Assembly: GCF_001411555.2 (NCBI RefSeq)
Contig: NC_049911.1
Coordinates: 2,170,001-2,234,000, forward strand
Direction of reading: 5' to 3'
Origin: Juglans regia
Taxonomy: Eukaryota; Streptophyta; Magnoliopsida; Fagales; Juglandaceae
Length of the DNA stretch: 64,000 bases
Shown: positions 11,312 through 24,579 of the stretch, piece after piece
Numbering within the stretch: position 1 is the first letter of the stretch
Layout of the letters: the number at the start of each line of letters is the position of its first letter
Position numbers and translations under genes: made by a program
The notes under the pieces: model-generated
Seen by the model: only the letters and a program-made list of their open reading frames with translations
Told to the model about the DNA's origin: nothing
The model's database searches: none

Positions 11312-11909
11312 ATTAGGGGTGTAAAAGAAAATCTAAAAATCGATTGAACCAGACCGAACTGGTGGATTTCATTTGGTTTGTAATCGGTCCGGTATTGTAC
11401 TGGTTCTTAAGAACCAAAACCGGTCCTAACCAGTGTGGTACCGATTTTCATATTTAAACCGAACTGGACCGATATATATAATTTTTATATTATATTATAT
11501 ATATTATATGCTAAATTTCTAATTCATATAACATTTTATGTAAGTTAGATACTATTTATACTAGTATAACTAGACACTAATTATGCTATTTTAATCTTAT
11601 TATTCAAGTTTATTAATCTCATTAGTAAGTTATACACGACTTATACCATACTAGTATAATTGAATATTAATGAATTAGTAATTGTTAATAATAAATAATA
11701 AATTCTAATAATTAAGTTTAGTATTGAAAAAATTATAATATTAAACTTATATAATGCTAGTAAACTGAAAAACCGGAAAAATTGAAAGTTTCAGTTTTGG
11801 TGATGAATTGGTTCGTATCGATTCTTAATTTTTCAAAATAAGTGTATATTGGTTGAGTTTCAAAATTTGTCTAAAACCGGACTGAAAAGGACCAGTTACA
11901 CCACTAATT
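11312..11909. mobile_element. Terminal-inverted-repeat element rich in CGGTCCGGT, copy A
   Basis: ATTAGGGGTGTAA at the left end is inverted at the right end (TTACACCACTAAT). The outer arms carry AACCGGTCC-like motifs around an AT-rich centre. It is non-coding, about 600 bp, and resembles common plant non-autonomous DNA transposons. The same insertion is at 59148-59743, so it predates the duplication. Confidence 0.75.
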
Positions 11910-14900
11910 GAGATCTCTTTTGGGAGTGAGATTGCAACTCTCTCTCATTTGTTCGAAGGTTCTAACTCGTTTGTAATTAATAATACCCTTAATTTAGGCT
12001 CTTTACTTGCTAGGTCGATCCAGAACAAGTGGTGGGGATCAAACCCTTGGGCCTCGCAGGCTCTCTGCTGGTTGCTAAAGCCGATCGAATAAAAATTTAA
12101 GCCACTGATTTTTTTTTACAAGGGAATGGGGGTTTTTCAATCCAAGTTTTCTATTTGGAGAACTGGGTCATATGTCATTAGGCGCTCTTGACCTCAAGCC
12201 ACTTATATTTAAGTCATAATGATCGATTCAAAATTTTAAAAACTCATTATTGATCTTGAAGATACGTACCCTTGATGTAGCTCAATGAAACTAGCTAGTA
12301 ATATTATATATAGAGGCCTCAACATCATTATTCAATCAATATTTATAATAGACGTCAACATACAAATGCTTTTAATTAACGTACTCATAAATTGAAGTTT
12401 GATTAAGCCAAGCTACAAAAAATGGATAATTGTTATCTATTTGGTGATGCATGCAGATTGAAAGCATTTTTTTAGTGCGTACCAGTACTACTAGTTCATC
12501 CAAGTAATTTCCAAGCCAAGAACTCAGTCATGATAATAAATAGCTAGCTAGGCAAGCTGTTTAATTGATGCTTAATTTCCTTTTGGCTGACAAGGGAAGA
12601 AAGAGAGAAGAAAACATCAATGTTATTGTTGAATTCTTCGTCATCTAATTTGCAATCAGTTTTCATATTCAAAAGTGGGATGTTATCACCTATCCTCCCA
12701 TGCACCTGATCATCGATTATACCTTTTCTCTGATTAAGTAGTAGTACTAGTACTCTTCTTGTCCAGTTTATCACAGTAGCGATGGTATATATTATATTAA
12801 TGTTCAAGCACAATTAAAAATGCTCAGCTTGAAATTGCAATTTTCATGAAGGAAGCAACGACTGCATGGTGGTGATTACGGAATTAAGCTTTCCACGCAT
12901 CAGTTTCATACTAATTGTTTACAACCTAGTACTGTTTTTACCAGCTTGGTCTATATTTATATTTTAGCTAGATAATTAGTTCCTGATCAACCATTTAGGG
13001 TTTATAGATGAACGATCATTAGGGTCTTAATCGAAAGATTTGATGATTTAGAAGATCAATGAAGCCTTTTTAATTTCGTAGGGTATCATGATATATATAT
13101 ATATATAGATCGAAAGCGCGCATTAGCCTACTTTATAGACCATATCCATCCATCTAGTAAATATTGACTGATCTAAGACTTATATCCACGCAACTCTATA
13201 TATCACATGAGGTGATTTAATAGCAAATATAAGATATCACAATCCTCTCACTCAAATCTGTGATGTTCTAGCTTGCATGTGCAGATATATTAAAAGGTTA
13301 GCTCCGATGCTAGCTAGGCTATTTGTTATGACCCTAGGAATACATGACTAGTCACATCACATTCTATATCAAAACATCATTTATATAAGCCAACTTCACT
13401 AAGTAAACAACTATATATTTCATGTTATGATCATATATACAGGGGTACCTAGCTAGCTAATTCTTGCAGTTTGCAACAAACTTGCATTTTTCTTACAAAT
13501 GGCTGCACTCATATATATGACAACCCATAAGCCATTTGCCCCCCTCCCGGGAAAATGAGTGCAATATATAATTGTGATGCAACACCGATTTATCATAGTT
13601 TAATGAGATTCACTGTTGCCGAAGTGCCATGTTTGCACTCGATAATTAGCTAGCCATCTGTGTGAGCAGGTTATGAAGTTCGATACCGCAAATCCATGGT
13701 CGGAGTCCATGGAAGCAACGCTTATCCGAAATCATTCAATCAAGGAAATCTTTGCATGTTACTGCCAGCTTATTGTAGCTTGTTCCAATATCTTTGAGGT
13801 TTTCGAAATTATTCTATCAAGAAAACCATCAGATTGTACTGCATGCATTGATATAATTAGTCCTAAATTTTGAACTTTTCAAAATTGTCCTAGTTGAACA
13901 CACCATGAAACAATCCTAGCTAGCTGCCTTGGTTTAAATGGCGGGACATGACTAGCAACACCATAAAACAAGACTGACTTAATTTGTGCATATATATATA
14001 TATATAGTTGGTCCAAAAGTACTATATATTGAGGTTTCTGGAGTACTTATTCTATCAAGAAAAGCATCATCACATGATGCTGCATGCAGTACTACTGATA
14101 TAGTTGGTTTCGAGGTAATTTTCAGCTTTTGTATAACACATATATATATATATATAGTATCATATATATATGCACTCTCCCTTTAATCTTTCATGCATGC
14201 TCATTTTTGAGACAATTTCTCTCTATATTGGGAAACATATAAAGTAGTGGGAGGTCCTTGATCCATACCTTTCGTACCAAACATAATTAGTGGAAGTTTT
14301 CAAACCTATTGAATTAAGCGCGTCTTTGAGTTAGTCTTTTGAAAATGAGAGGGAAAAGAATATATATAGCAGATCATGATAGTTGAGAAGTGGTCCCAAG
14401 AGCATGTTGTACACAGAAACCCTAGCTAGGCTGCTGCATGCATGTCGAAACCCTAACTCTTACAAAATTTAAATCTTATTAGTAGCACTTTACAGCCAAC
14501 TTTTTATGGGAAAATTACCCTAATCCATTTGCTGAGAGTAAAATATATATAAGCATGCCAGAGAACTTGTATATATCATGTTCACGACAAATCATGTTAT
14601 GTAAAGCCACGTGATGATTGTGGTCCCTGCTTCTAGGGTTACCAAAATCCGAAACCTAGTATATATATATATAGTCAATGATCTTTAGCTACATGATATT
14701 ATATATATATTTGCTGTAAACATTTGTAAGGATCAATTAAAGTTTACTTCGAGGTTAGTTAAAGATGGATCATGCTGATCATCAGAATTACTAATATTAT
14801 TGTGATCTTAGATGTTTGAATATCAGCTGAAAACTTTCACTTTTCATGATTCTCTTTTTCCTTCTGAAATTGGTCTTGAAGAATGCTCACACACACAGAG

Positions 14901-15081
14901 ACACATATAATATTTATGGGAATGAAGAAGTAATTGCACGTACGTACATACAGAGAGTTTAGTTTTGGTTCTTGACCTCTTTTGTGATCTGCATGCAGAT
15001 AACTGCGCAGATCAGCGCTTGGATTAATTGGCATTATAATCTTCATTAATGAAGATTTGAGTAATGGTTTCGATGTTCGGG

Positions 15082-15122
<41 letters not shown>

Positions 15123-16400
15123 TACAAAATATATAGAATGACAAGAAAAGGGAGAGCGGCCAATTGTACATGATGAGTACTACTACTACACTCATGATCT
15201 GCATGCTGATGTTTAATTCAATGCAGATATTAATTAATACAATAATTAATGCAGATTTAATTGTATGTCAGTGATTATAATTATTATTATTATATATATG
15301 GTTATTAATTTCTCGGACACAGCCTAATTAAATTTCTTGATCTTTGTCGATCATTGATCTGCAGGAATATTATTGATCAAAGTTACGTACGGAAATTAGA
15401 AGTTAAAAATCATGTATAATCGACCTGCAGTACTAGTAATGTATATAAGTACGTAATATGATTTAAAAATTTCAAGTATTCTTATATATATATAAATGAG
15501 CGCCTGCAGCTTGGTGCCAAATTATATATGTACGTACGTCGTAATATCTCATTTACCTGCATACTGTTCTTCATGATAATTTAATGATCGGCCTTAAGTG
15601 CTCTAAATGAAAAAGTTTCGAGAATTAGTTCCCCATCAAATAATGTAATTAAGATTCCTCTTTAATTTTATGCTATGCTATGCTATCATGAACTTAACTA
15701 ATAATTAAGCCAACTTTTTGTCTCGTCAAGTACTCCGAAGCTGGTGTAGTACTGATCCTTTAGAAATTGTCTTCATTAATTTACTGCATGCCCTGTAAAC
15801 TATACATGCTAGCTCGAGCACATATGCATTCAATGACCGAACACATGAACAACAACAACAACAAAAAGTGTATATATATGTGCGCGCGCGCGCGCGCATT
15901 CAAAATCAAGAACTGGTTAGAACTATATATAATATACATGCGGTCAGAAAATTAGGATGATGATCTGCATCTCATGCATGTATACTCCGCAATGAGCAAG
16001 CTAGCAGAACTATATATATATAGATATTGATGATGACCAGCTTCTACAGATGTTCTAATTAAATTACCATGATCTTAACATTAAGATCTGCCATATATGA
16101 ACTGAAAATTAAAGTCCAAGAAAAACTACATATATTATTGTTGACCACGGCCTTCTACGGAAGTTCGATCCCCTCCTTTACCAAAACAAAAAAGGGACGA
16201 AATATGGAAGAGGAAACATTTAAGTGGCAGCAGAAACATTGATGCAAATTTACCTCAGACTACGTACCTAAGTATAAATATATTATATGAAGTATGTATT
16301 GAAGAAAGATACAAATGATCTTTCACATTTTGGCTTCAACCTCTCATGCCTCCATTACTGATATATCATAATATTCATCACCATCATAGAGCAGTAGATC
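11910..16400. other. Long intergenic tract between the unknown gene and NF-YB
   Basis: No gene supported. The tract is dense in GATC, GCTAGC and TATATA motifs and has a TA microsatellite at about 15084-15118. An 89-codon minus-strand frame (12544-12813) is broken by indels in copy B (60200-60420), so I do not call it. A local duplication occupies about 13790-13860 and 14020-14110, sharing TTATTCTATCAAGAAAA and a GCATGCA end. A compound microsatellite (CAA, TA, CG) is at 15849-15898. The tract is the shared 3' space of two genes pointing at each other. Confidence 0.6.
15849..15898. repeat. Compound microsatellite (CAA)n-(TA)n-(CG)n, copy A
   Basis: ACAACAACAACAACA is followed by GTGTATATATATG and then a run of GC/CG dinucleotides ending at 15898. 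Copy B (about 63470-63523) has one more CAA unit. The alternating purine-pyrimidine run could adopt Z-DNA, but no function is shown. Confidence 0.8.
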
Positions 16401-16410
16401 AAACATTAGT

Positions 16411-16875
16411 TCAAGAAGCAGCTTCTGCTTGAGAGTGGTCACCCTTCTCATCAATAGCTCTAAACTCTAATGGAGCATGAGGATCTTCATGAGTTTGCTT
16501 ACCAAGTTGGTCATTTCTATAATTTGATTCTTCAAGCTGCTTGTCTTGAGAACTGTTAATTCCTTTGTTTTGGTTAGCTTTCTGCCTTTCAGCCTCCCTA
16601 TATTTATATAAGTACCGTACAATGGCCTCAGCGTAGTTATCAAACCCTAGAGTACTCAGAGCCCAACAGATGTCATCCCCATTGACAGTCTTGCGATTCT
16701 CCTTGTGACACTTGTCAGATGCCTCAGCAGTAACAAAACTTATGAATTCTGTTGCACATTCTTGCATGGTTTGTTTGCCCTCCTTGGAAATCTTCGTTGT
16801 TGCGGGAAGGATCTGCTTCATGATCCGACCCACGTTTGCAATTGGCAGCAACCTCTCTTGCTGATCATCATCCAT
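16411..16875 (-). CDS. NF-YB4: NF-YB subunit, NF-YB4-like histone-fold transcription factor
   Basis: This is a single-exon gene of 154 aa. NF-YB pairs with NF-YC through histone folds and, with NF-YA, binds CCAAT boxes in the nucleus. The core spans about residues 8-98: [16 protein letters not shown] (DNA-contacting N-terminus), [40 protein letters not shown] and the last helix with [20 protein letters not shown] and [13 protein letters not shown] match my memory of Arabidopsis NF-YB4 better than the NF-YB2/3 type. The frame opens further upstream (16962), but [10 protein letters not shown] is the natural start; TATATATAAATTG lies about 85 bp upstream. The C-terminal 50 residues are polar and unconserved. 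The 3' flank is duplicated at the end of the window, so a second copy should lie just beyond 64000. Confidence 0.93.
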   Translation of the reverse strand: MDDDQQERLLPIANVGRIMKQILPATTKISKEGKQTMQECATEFISFVTAEASDKCHKENRKTVNGDDICWALSTLGFDNYAEAIVRYLYKYREAERQKANQNKGINSSQDKQLEESNYRNDQLGKQTHEDPHAPLEFRAIDEKGDHSQAEAAS

Positions 16876-16962
16876 TTCTGAACTTAAAATGATGAAGATC
16901 AAACTTGATTTTCTCGAACAAAGGCACGTATGTTGCTCTTCGACGGCCAGCGCGCAGGTCAA

Positions 16963-19900
16963 TTTATATATATATATACATAGATGTTAGTATGCATCCA
17001 TGTATTATATATATATATATATATATATAAATATATATATAAATCTATACGTGCACAAAGCATGGTAGTACTTAATTCCATTTTGTATCCCCAAACTACC
17101 TATTTACAGTGTGTAATAATATCCTAAACAGAGCCGCTTTGGGACGGCCCGGCCAGTTGTTTTTGGGCAAAAAAAAGCCCTCCAACCAGGTGGGTCCACG
17201 TAAGAAAAATGAGAGTAGCACAATACACTGGTTTGCAGGTGATTAAATCCTTCAATAGCAAAACAGCACCACCTCCACCTTTTTTCCCACTGAAACTCTT
17301 GCCCAACCTTCCCCACTGCATAGACAACTCCACGACGATTCACTACCGAAATCGGCCATCTCCACCACCACGATTAGAAATATTCAACAGCATGAGTACA
17401 TGGGATTTGAAAACATCTGCACATACGAAGCAACTTGAAAGTTCTTGCTCGACTTCCTCAATCTCAAATTTTTAGACTACATTTAATTCTACCTGACCTT
17501 TAAAATTCTTTGCATGCTCAGGAATCAATTGGACCTTGATGCTGAAGATTTTCATATTTTTCAGCTTCATTATTTTTTGTTCTGTATTTTACAAATTTTC
17601 AGGATTGTTGGGAAGATGGTGCTCACTTTTCTACACCCATTGATCTAGTTTTGAAATTCGTCAAACCGTAGAAACATAAATAATTGTATAAAGCGTTAAC
17701 ACCCTTGCACTTGAGTCTGGGCTTGAAGCACCCATTCTTTAAGATTTTGTATTTTGAAAGTCGAACCAACCATATTGCCGCAGGGTTCTGAAATCTTAAT
17801 TTCGTTGATTGGATAGGCAAATTGTCAAGGCTAACAAGGCTAACCATAAATTCTTGACACTAGCAACTTTTTGTAATTTTTCATAAGCGTTGAGGATTAG
17901 CCTCTGGATGCATGTCATGTCAAAGGAGAAATACAGAGGAATTTGTTTCATTTTAGTCGTGTTCTATGCCGTCGAGCGCGAGCTCCTTCGAGAGGCAGAG
18001 GCAGTTGTCGTGTTCTTTGCCGTCGAAGATGAGTGGGGTGTCATCAAGTTGAGTAATGCTAAAGAGAAGCTACTTTAATAGTGCACACTTTGCATTCACT
18101 ACATGGCTACTTTTAGTTCTTTACTTTTTTTTTTTTAGATTTGTAAGATGTGTGGTCTATATGATGCCACATCATGTATGCAAAATAATTAGTCCCAACA
18201 GTAACTTCTATCTATAATTATTCCGTCGAGTTTGGGTTAGGATGGAGTGGGGTGAAGATAAATTTGGGTTCAAATAGGAAGAAAGCGAGAGACGGGTTGC
18301 TGTTCGGATGTAGGTAAATACATGGTAATGGCTATACAAATGCTTAAGTGGCAAGCTTCTATTGGAAGGCTGGTTTTCTTCTAACAATAGAGGGACTGAT
18401 CTCCAGGTTTTCTCTATCCTAAAATATAAAAAGTTGTGATGTGCATCCTAAACAATTAGTAGGTACTTCCACTAATCAAAATTTTGAATTTTGTACCATA
18501 CATGTCACTACCGCCAAAATATACTATTTCTGTAGTAACCGATATAGAGAAGGATATAGAGAATGATATAATTTTTAACCGATCAGAATTTCGATCATTT
18601 CGGTTTGTACCGGTCGATATTTTAACCTTTACTTTTTTTTTTTCCTTTCATTTCTTCAAACTGTAAATTTATTTTTAACCATTCAATTCAAACCAGACTA
18701 TTTATAATTTATATATATTTATATATAATTTATTCATATACAAGACTATTAAATTAACTAGTGATTGTAAAAGATCTATATACCTTCGATCTAATTGCCA
18801 GAGATTAACTAAGCCATATCTGAATTTTGAATTCACCAAAAGTACCCTAGAAAACCGTACCCATGATTTATAGTACGTACGAATATAATAATGGTCCCCT
18901 CCCACCTCCCACCACCCCAGTAAGACGGGCCTTATAATCTCATGTAAATCTAGTTAATGGTATTAATTAGTATATATATTAATGTCAATATGTAGTAATT
19001 TAACACTATTCAAATGAGTGGACGACATTAATTGTGCACGTTCAAAGTTTTGTTTGGTTCCAACCGATCAAGCATTACCTAAAAATAAATTATTATAATA
19101 GATTTTTTCTAATTAATTATGTTCGATCGTGCTTTAGGTTCATGATATATAATTTAATTACATGATCGATCATCATCTGCAAATCTTTGTGTTAAATTAT
19201 AGCATACATGATTTTTTAAAGCAGGTTTCAAGCATCATCTCCATATAAAAGGATCCTGATAGATGCAAGATTCTTGAAGTCTTTCCAGGATATATAAAAT
19301 ATTTTGAGAAGTATAATTTATTTTGGTGTCTCCTCTCTTTCATTGCATGCCCATTTGTTTAACTTTACTGAGATTCCCTTCACTTCCTTTTATACGATTG
19401 CACAGATGGCTGGCTGGCATGTATTCTTTTCCATCTCTCCGATTAATTGCTTTGTTTGCATTCAAAACCCATATCAACTCATCTCTGAATCTAAATCACT
19501 GAACAAGTAAGATCATATAAATTTACAGCTTGAAAGTTGAAACGTACAATGTAAAGACATCAAATTTATACTTACAAATACACTACTGCATATTTATATA
19601 TATCACACCAACCCAGGATGGTTCCAACCGCAAGTACTGTACTTGCTTTTGTTTCTTGGGTAAAAAGCAACCTAATTAATCAGGCACCATGAGAATCTGT
19701 TTGTGATGAACTTTTTGGATCTTATTCCGGGTTGGCAGGAAGTGATCATGGGCATGCTTAATACTTTTTTCTGCTAAGTTTGAGCATGCTCATAGGGAAA
19801 CAAATTCTATTACAGACCTTTTTTTTTCACAAAAGGATGGGAGCAAGAGGTTCTTCATGAAAGATCTGTTATTGATGGAATTGGAGTCTACCTTCTCTGA

Positions 19901-21395
19901 TAAAGGGTCACTTGAAACTTAATTTGGAGTAGGCAAGCTGTGTACATTTGATGCAAATCATGAAAAGTTTTCATATAGTTTTTTGGTTTTGTTGATACTG
20001 ATCACTGAAATAGTAGTTGAGTTTAAAAAGAGAATGGTACTCTATATGCATATATACTACCCAAATGGTTTCTTAAAACAATGTGATATTCTTCCCATTC
20101 AAGCCCAACCCTGTACATGGTGAATAAAGCCCAAGAAGTATGCTATTATGCTATGCAGGCGACAGGGTTACTAACCTTCTACTATCCATTTATTACTCTT
20201 TTTATATTTGATTTTTATTTTTGATTTTTATTTTGATTTTACTTAATGGTTAAGAAAGTGATTATTAGTAAAATTATATATTTTTTTAATTTTTTCTTAA
20301 TAATTAAAGATGTTAAAAAAATACTTAAAAAAAATGATAAAAAAAAATAATTCAAATACACTATAAGTAGTAAATGGGTAATAAGTAGGTAGTAACCCTA
20401 TCACTACCCATCCCCTAGATCTACAAAAACAGATGATACTGCCATTTCCTATCGGTTAAAGCTAAAAAAAATATTGGAAGCCCCAAAGGAAATCCTGGGC
20501 CTCCTCAGATAAGCCTTGGTCTCACAAAGTTGGTATCCATTATATCGGGTAAAATCATAGGACGTCCTTCACTTAAATCATGGCCTATTCAGTTCTTTTT
20601 CATGAACATCAAGAAAGATGTACCTCTAGCTAGGTACCTTGTGAAGCTTGTCATCATATGACAGAATAGGAATGGCTTGCCAAAAAATGACATACAGATA
20701 GACTGGGCCGACATATAGAATGGCACATAGAGCTGGTAAGTGAGGAAACATACTTATGGGTTTGAAAATTACATATGATGCATTTGGGCATTCCTAGAGG
20801 CTGCAATGTGTAAAGTCGAGACGGCCTCACTCGAACAGTCGAGCAGGACAGCATTTGGTTGAATGCAGAAAGTACAAATTCTTTGATGGAAGTCTGTCGC
20901 ATGGAGATGCATGCCCACTATGCATCTGGATATGCTACCAATTCATAGTTCATACATAAAAAAAAAAAATGGGAAAACTGCCTGGAAGAGAGATTTGCAT
21001 TCTTCACAAGAATGGGATTTCAGCTTATATTGATGAGAATATGGGACTACTTCTGGTGTGATTCAATGCCCTTTGTAATTGCTACAGCTGTTGCATGTGG
21101 AAAGGTGACTCAAGGGTCAAGAAGATCAAACGAATCAGCTATCAGCGCAGTGAGGGGACAATTTTTTTTTTATAATCCAAGTAGATCTACGTGTCGTCAT
21201 TTCAATTCCCAGTCAGAATAAAACAACATTGAATTTTGGCAAACAAAGAGTACTAGTGTGCACCACATTTGTGAGATTTTCTTTTTTCTTTTACAGTGTA
21301 TCAAGTCCACAAACAAGATTGGGGTTACAAACATGTATTTTAACAACATCAGGTCAATGCATGTTACAAATTAGAAAGCAAGAAACGTAATCTGA
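16963..21395. other. Intergenic, no gene recognised
   Basis: It begins with TA-rich microsatellites (about 16965-17045), probably part of the NF-YB promoter. Frames at 17104-17475 and 17890-18078 have no recognisable domain. TTCGGTTTGTACCGGTCGAT at about 18599 resembles the CGGT-rich arms of the inverted-repeat element at 11312, perhaps a broken copy. AT-rich repeats with T/A runs occupy 20200-20400. Nothing else supportable. Confidence 0.5.
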
Positions 21396-22808
21396 TTAAA
21401 TGGCTCTTGGTGGTTTCTCTAACACTGCTGAGAGATAGACCTCATCCTTTGATTTGGGACCAACAACCCACTTGTGCTTCTTGTATCTGAACTGCAGAAA
21501 CATGTACATGTAATCATCTAGATCTTTTCTAGTGCAAAAGAACCTGTCAATCCATAGCAGCCCTCCTGGCCGCAAAACCCGATCCCAATCAAACAGGATG
21601 AAATCCATTAACAGCAGGTCAATCCAGCCATCCATGAATCCAGTTGTATGAATCAAATCCATTGTATTATCGAAGAATGGAAGGCGTTGGTTCAATGTCA
21701 TATGCAGAGGGATTAAACCTCTAAGTGCAATCATCTCGTTGAAAGGAGCCCCAAGGTTTAAAGCAGTTGAGACAATCGTGACATTGTGTTCTCTCATCCT
21801 TGCAGCAAAGGTCCCTGTACCAATACCAAAGTCAAGACCTATCCTCATCTCCCCAGGCTTGATTGCCAAAACATCAGATATCAAAAAATCTACTGGAAGT
21901 GAGCTATTAGTCACCCATTTTAGCTTTTCCTTCTCCATTTCAAAACACCCAACACACTTAGAATAACCCCGCTTGGGGTTCTTGCTCGACAAGCACTCAA
22001 AGTTCCTGCACTGGTAATTGCTCCACCTTACATTTCTGTCATCTGGTAATCTCCATAAAGACTCATTGATTGGATACGGTTTTTGGTAAAGCTTGGAGGC
22101 CCGTGTCAAGCACCGTCTTCTAGGCAAAGGATCACAACCATTGACCATAAGCCTCTGAGCTAAGTTCCAATCATCTTTGCAATAAGAACCAATGTCATAA
22201 TCCATATACTCTTCCAGTTCTTTCTTAAATAAGACGCATGCATGCCCAATCGTGTTGTGTATCCTCTCTGACCCATATATGTTAATCTTCCCAAGTTTAT
22301 TCTCTTTTGGGGTTATGTACTTCCTAATCTCCTCAATCACAAAAGTATTAATCAAAGGTTCCTCCTTCATCGTCGAGTTCCTAATCCCTTCAACTTTCGG
22401 CAGCCGAATCTGTCTAAGAGCAATGTGAGCCTTGTAAAGAGGTCCAATAACTTCCTCTTCCAAATACTTCTTATACTCAAATCTAGTGATATTATTTCTA
22501 AACAAGTCCGCTTTGTTTCTCTCCATTTGTTTTACTTTCAACTCGAGCTTTTCTTGCAAGCTTTCCATCCTATTCAGTACTTCACCGACTCGATCAGACA
22601 ATGCTTTTATGTCAAAACCATCATCATAATCATCCTTCATGCCAGAAAATTTCCGGCACATATCTTCATAGGGTGAGAAAAATCCGGCTGAGTAGAACCT
22701 AATGAGACTCGATATGCTTACAATTATAACAAGCCCTCCCAGTACAATCTGAAGCCAGCCCATTATTCTGGCTAACCTAAATTTTGGAAAGCAGCATAAC
22801 TTTCCCAT
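21396..22808 (-). CDS. Membrane-anchored methyltransferase-like protein (At1g29790 type)
   Basis: This is an intronless frame of 470 aa. A single membrane segment at about residues 14-36 (GWLQIVLGGLVIIVSISSLI) would anchor it as a type II, probably Golgi-side, protein. A charged helical stretch (about 68-102) may be a coiled coil. The C-terminal half holds a SAM-dependent methyltransferase fold: motif I GLDFGIGTGTFAARM (324-338), the following NVTIVSTALNLGAPFNEMIA, LPFFDNTMDLIHT (motif II-like), and FDWDRVLRPGGLLWID (post-motif II). CDPLPRRRC (225-233) is typical of plant proteins of this group. The layout matches what I recall of the probable methyltransferase At1g29790. Substrate unknown; cell-wall methylation is the usual guess for relatives. 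Nothing looks broken. Confidence 0.88.
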   Translation of the reverse strand: MGKLCCFPKFRLARIMGWLQIVLGGLVIIVSISSLIRFYSAGFFSPYEDMCRKFSGMKDDYDDGFDIKALSDRVGEVLNRMESLQEKLELKVKQMERNKADLFRNNITRFEYKKYLEEEVIGPLYKAHIALRQIRLPKVEGIRNSTMKEEPLINTFVIEEIRKYITPKENKLGKINIYGSERIHNTIGHACVLFKKELEEYMDYDIGSYCKDDWNLAQRLMVNGCDPLPRRRCLTRASKLYQKPYPINESLWRLPDDRNVRWSNYQCRNFECLSSKNPKRGYSKCVGCFEMEKEKLKWVTNSSLPVDFLISDVLAIKPGEMRIGLDFGIGTGTFAARMREHNVTIVSTALNLGAPFNEMIALRGLIPLHMTLNQRLPFFDNTMDLIHTTGFMDGWIDLLLMDFILFDWDRVLRPGGLLWIDRFFCTRKDLDDYMYMFLQFRYKKHKWVVGPKSKDEVYLSAVLEKPPRAI

Positions 22809-24575
22809 TTTTAATAATGCACAATGCGAGGCAGTTTTCCTCTCACCAAATGCTAATGTTGCCCTTTCTCTGTTCAGATTTTCGACCTAATCAAAAGCCA
22901 ATATTCATGCATCATTAAAGTTCCTAAATTTAACAATCAAAATATACAGCATACAATCATGCTCTGTTTGTTCCCCCAAGAAATTAAGGGGAAGTATAAG
23001 ATCTTTTTTTTTTTTTTTTAGATCTTAGACAATATATCATTCTTGACCCCTGAAAGGAAAACTCATTCAACTGAGATTAATACAGTATTTGACTTTGCTG
23101 CATAAGGCATAAGGTTCAAACTTTTACTTTCTTTTTGTTTGTTCCCATCAATCAAAGAAAAGGCAAAGACAAGAACAAAGAAAACGAAGTTGAATTTAAA
23201 CTACATCACAAAGGTTAAAACAAAGCCAACGTTCATAATCAAATATCAAACATACCCAGACAACGATCTGCAGAAACACGCATCAAATGAAGCTGAATCA
23301 CTCTTTCTCTGCATCTTCAACCGATAAAGCTAGCTCACCGCTTTTCTTAACAAGTATGAACAAAAGGCCCCTTCTATTACTCGAAAGTTCAAAAGCAGTC
23401 CGACCTTTCATCCCCATAAGGCGTCAAATACTCTCGAGAATTTCCCTCACTATTCTTTCATATATACTCTAATCCTTTTTCTTATTAGAAACCCTTTTGA
23501 CTGAAAATTTAAAAAATAATAATAATAATAAGAATTCTTTTTTAAAAATAAATAATAAAAAAAAAACTTCATAAAGATTCCACATTCACCACCATACAGA
23601 TCTAAATCTAGAGCTGGAAAATATTTACAAAAAATTTTGTTGGGTTTAATTTAATTGAATAAACAGGTTGCTTATTGGTGAAGTCATGAAGAGGGATTAA
23701 AAAAATGCACGAATCTCGTTCCGATCAATTATAAATTATATACTAGTGAATTCAGAAATCTAATATAGTTCAATTTAATATATTATGAATGAGCGTTGAC
23801 CGTTGGAGTGAACGCAATTTGGACGCAGTCGGCAAGGGATCACGAGCTCCAATTCTTCCCACCCTTAAAGACTATTCCACTTTCGACAGTAAACAAAGCT
23901 TGTTTTCTCATCACCATCCTCTCCTCTTCACGTCCACTTGAACTTGTATCTTTTTCTTATGGAGTTTCACCAAATTATTCATTTCAACTTTCAATAGTTA
24001 AGATTTAATTGACTCAATACAATGAAATATCTTGGCAACTCTATAAAGTTTTATTATAATCTACTAAAATAATTCAAAGGATCAAACTAGTCAACGGCCT
24101 TACAATTCTGACGATATTTATCCGTATACCTTATGAATAAATAGGAAAGAATATATTAGGAACAAAGGCATGTGGAAACTCTACAATATTATTTGGGATA
24201 GTAAAATGAATTGATTTACGATCAACATAGGTATTTGGATGCGTAATAGAATCACATGCTTTTGAAATGTAGACTCTTTTTGGTATCTTTGAAACCCCAG
24301 AAAAAAGAAAAGGAAAGAAAAAAAAAAAAAGCAATATTGAGTCAAGAACGTTACAGTGTTAAGGTAAAGTGACAACCTTTTTCGTCGGTAAATTCTAAAG
24401 ACAATGGTATTTATGATAGAAGAATACGATGATCATAAATCCAAACACCTTGGCACTTACAAAAGCAAACCCAAGAGTTGGAAACGAATTAAAAACTTCT
24501 GAAAATCCTTAAAAAAAATCAAAACAGAGGACTTGGTACTTGGTGCCACTTATAAACCTTGATAGAATTCAAATC
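22809..24575. other. Upstream region of the methyltransferase gene and AT-rich spacer
   Basis: The first few hundred bases are probably the 5' UTR and promoter of the minus-strand methyltransferase gene. Short frames at 23139-23472 show no domain. No other gene seen. Confidence 0.45.
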
Positions 24576-24579
24576 ACGT

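Larger units (their letters stand above)
5036..16376 (+). repeat. Segmental duplication, copy A (direct repeat of 48405-64000)
   Basis: Collinear similarity with copy B begins near 5036 and is still running at 16376, which corresponds to the last base of the window (64000). The offset changes from about 43.3 kb at the 5' end to 47.6 kb at the 3' end because of large indels. By eye the cyclin H exons differ by several per cent, whereas the unknown gene's last exon differs at only two of 282 positions. Copy A alone has a solo LTR (7681-7958); it lacks the PIF element and the cyclin H 3' exons found in copy B. Confidence 0.93.

Noticed and set aside
12544..12813. 89-codon minus-strand frame in the intergenic tract
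   Set aside because: The corresponding sequence in copy B (about 60200-60420) has frame-breaking indels, so it is not constrained as protein.
14055..14100. GCATCATCACATGATGCTGCAT resembles part of miR172
   Set aside because: Only the GATGCTGCAT half matches; the seed half differs and the local inverted repeat is too short for a precursor arm.
14600..14645. GTCCCTGCTTCT as a possible miR164 target or precursor site
   Set aside because: Match is limited to about ten bases, and no hairpin partner is visible nearby.
17104..17475. Frames of 69-88 codons upstream of NF-YB
   Set aside because: Mutually overlapping on both strands, with no recognisable domain or conserved copy.
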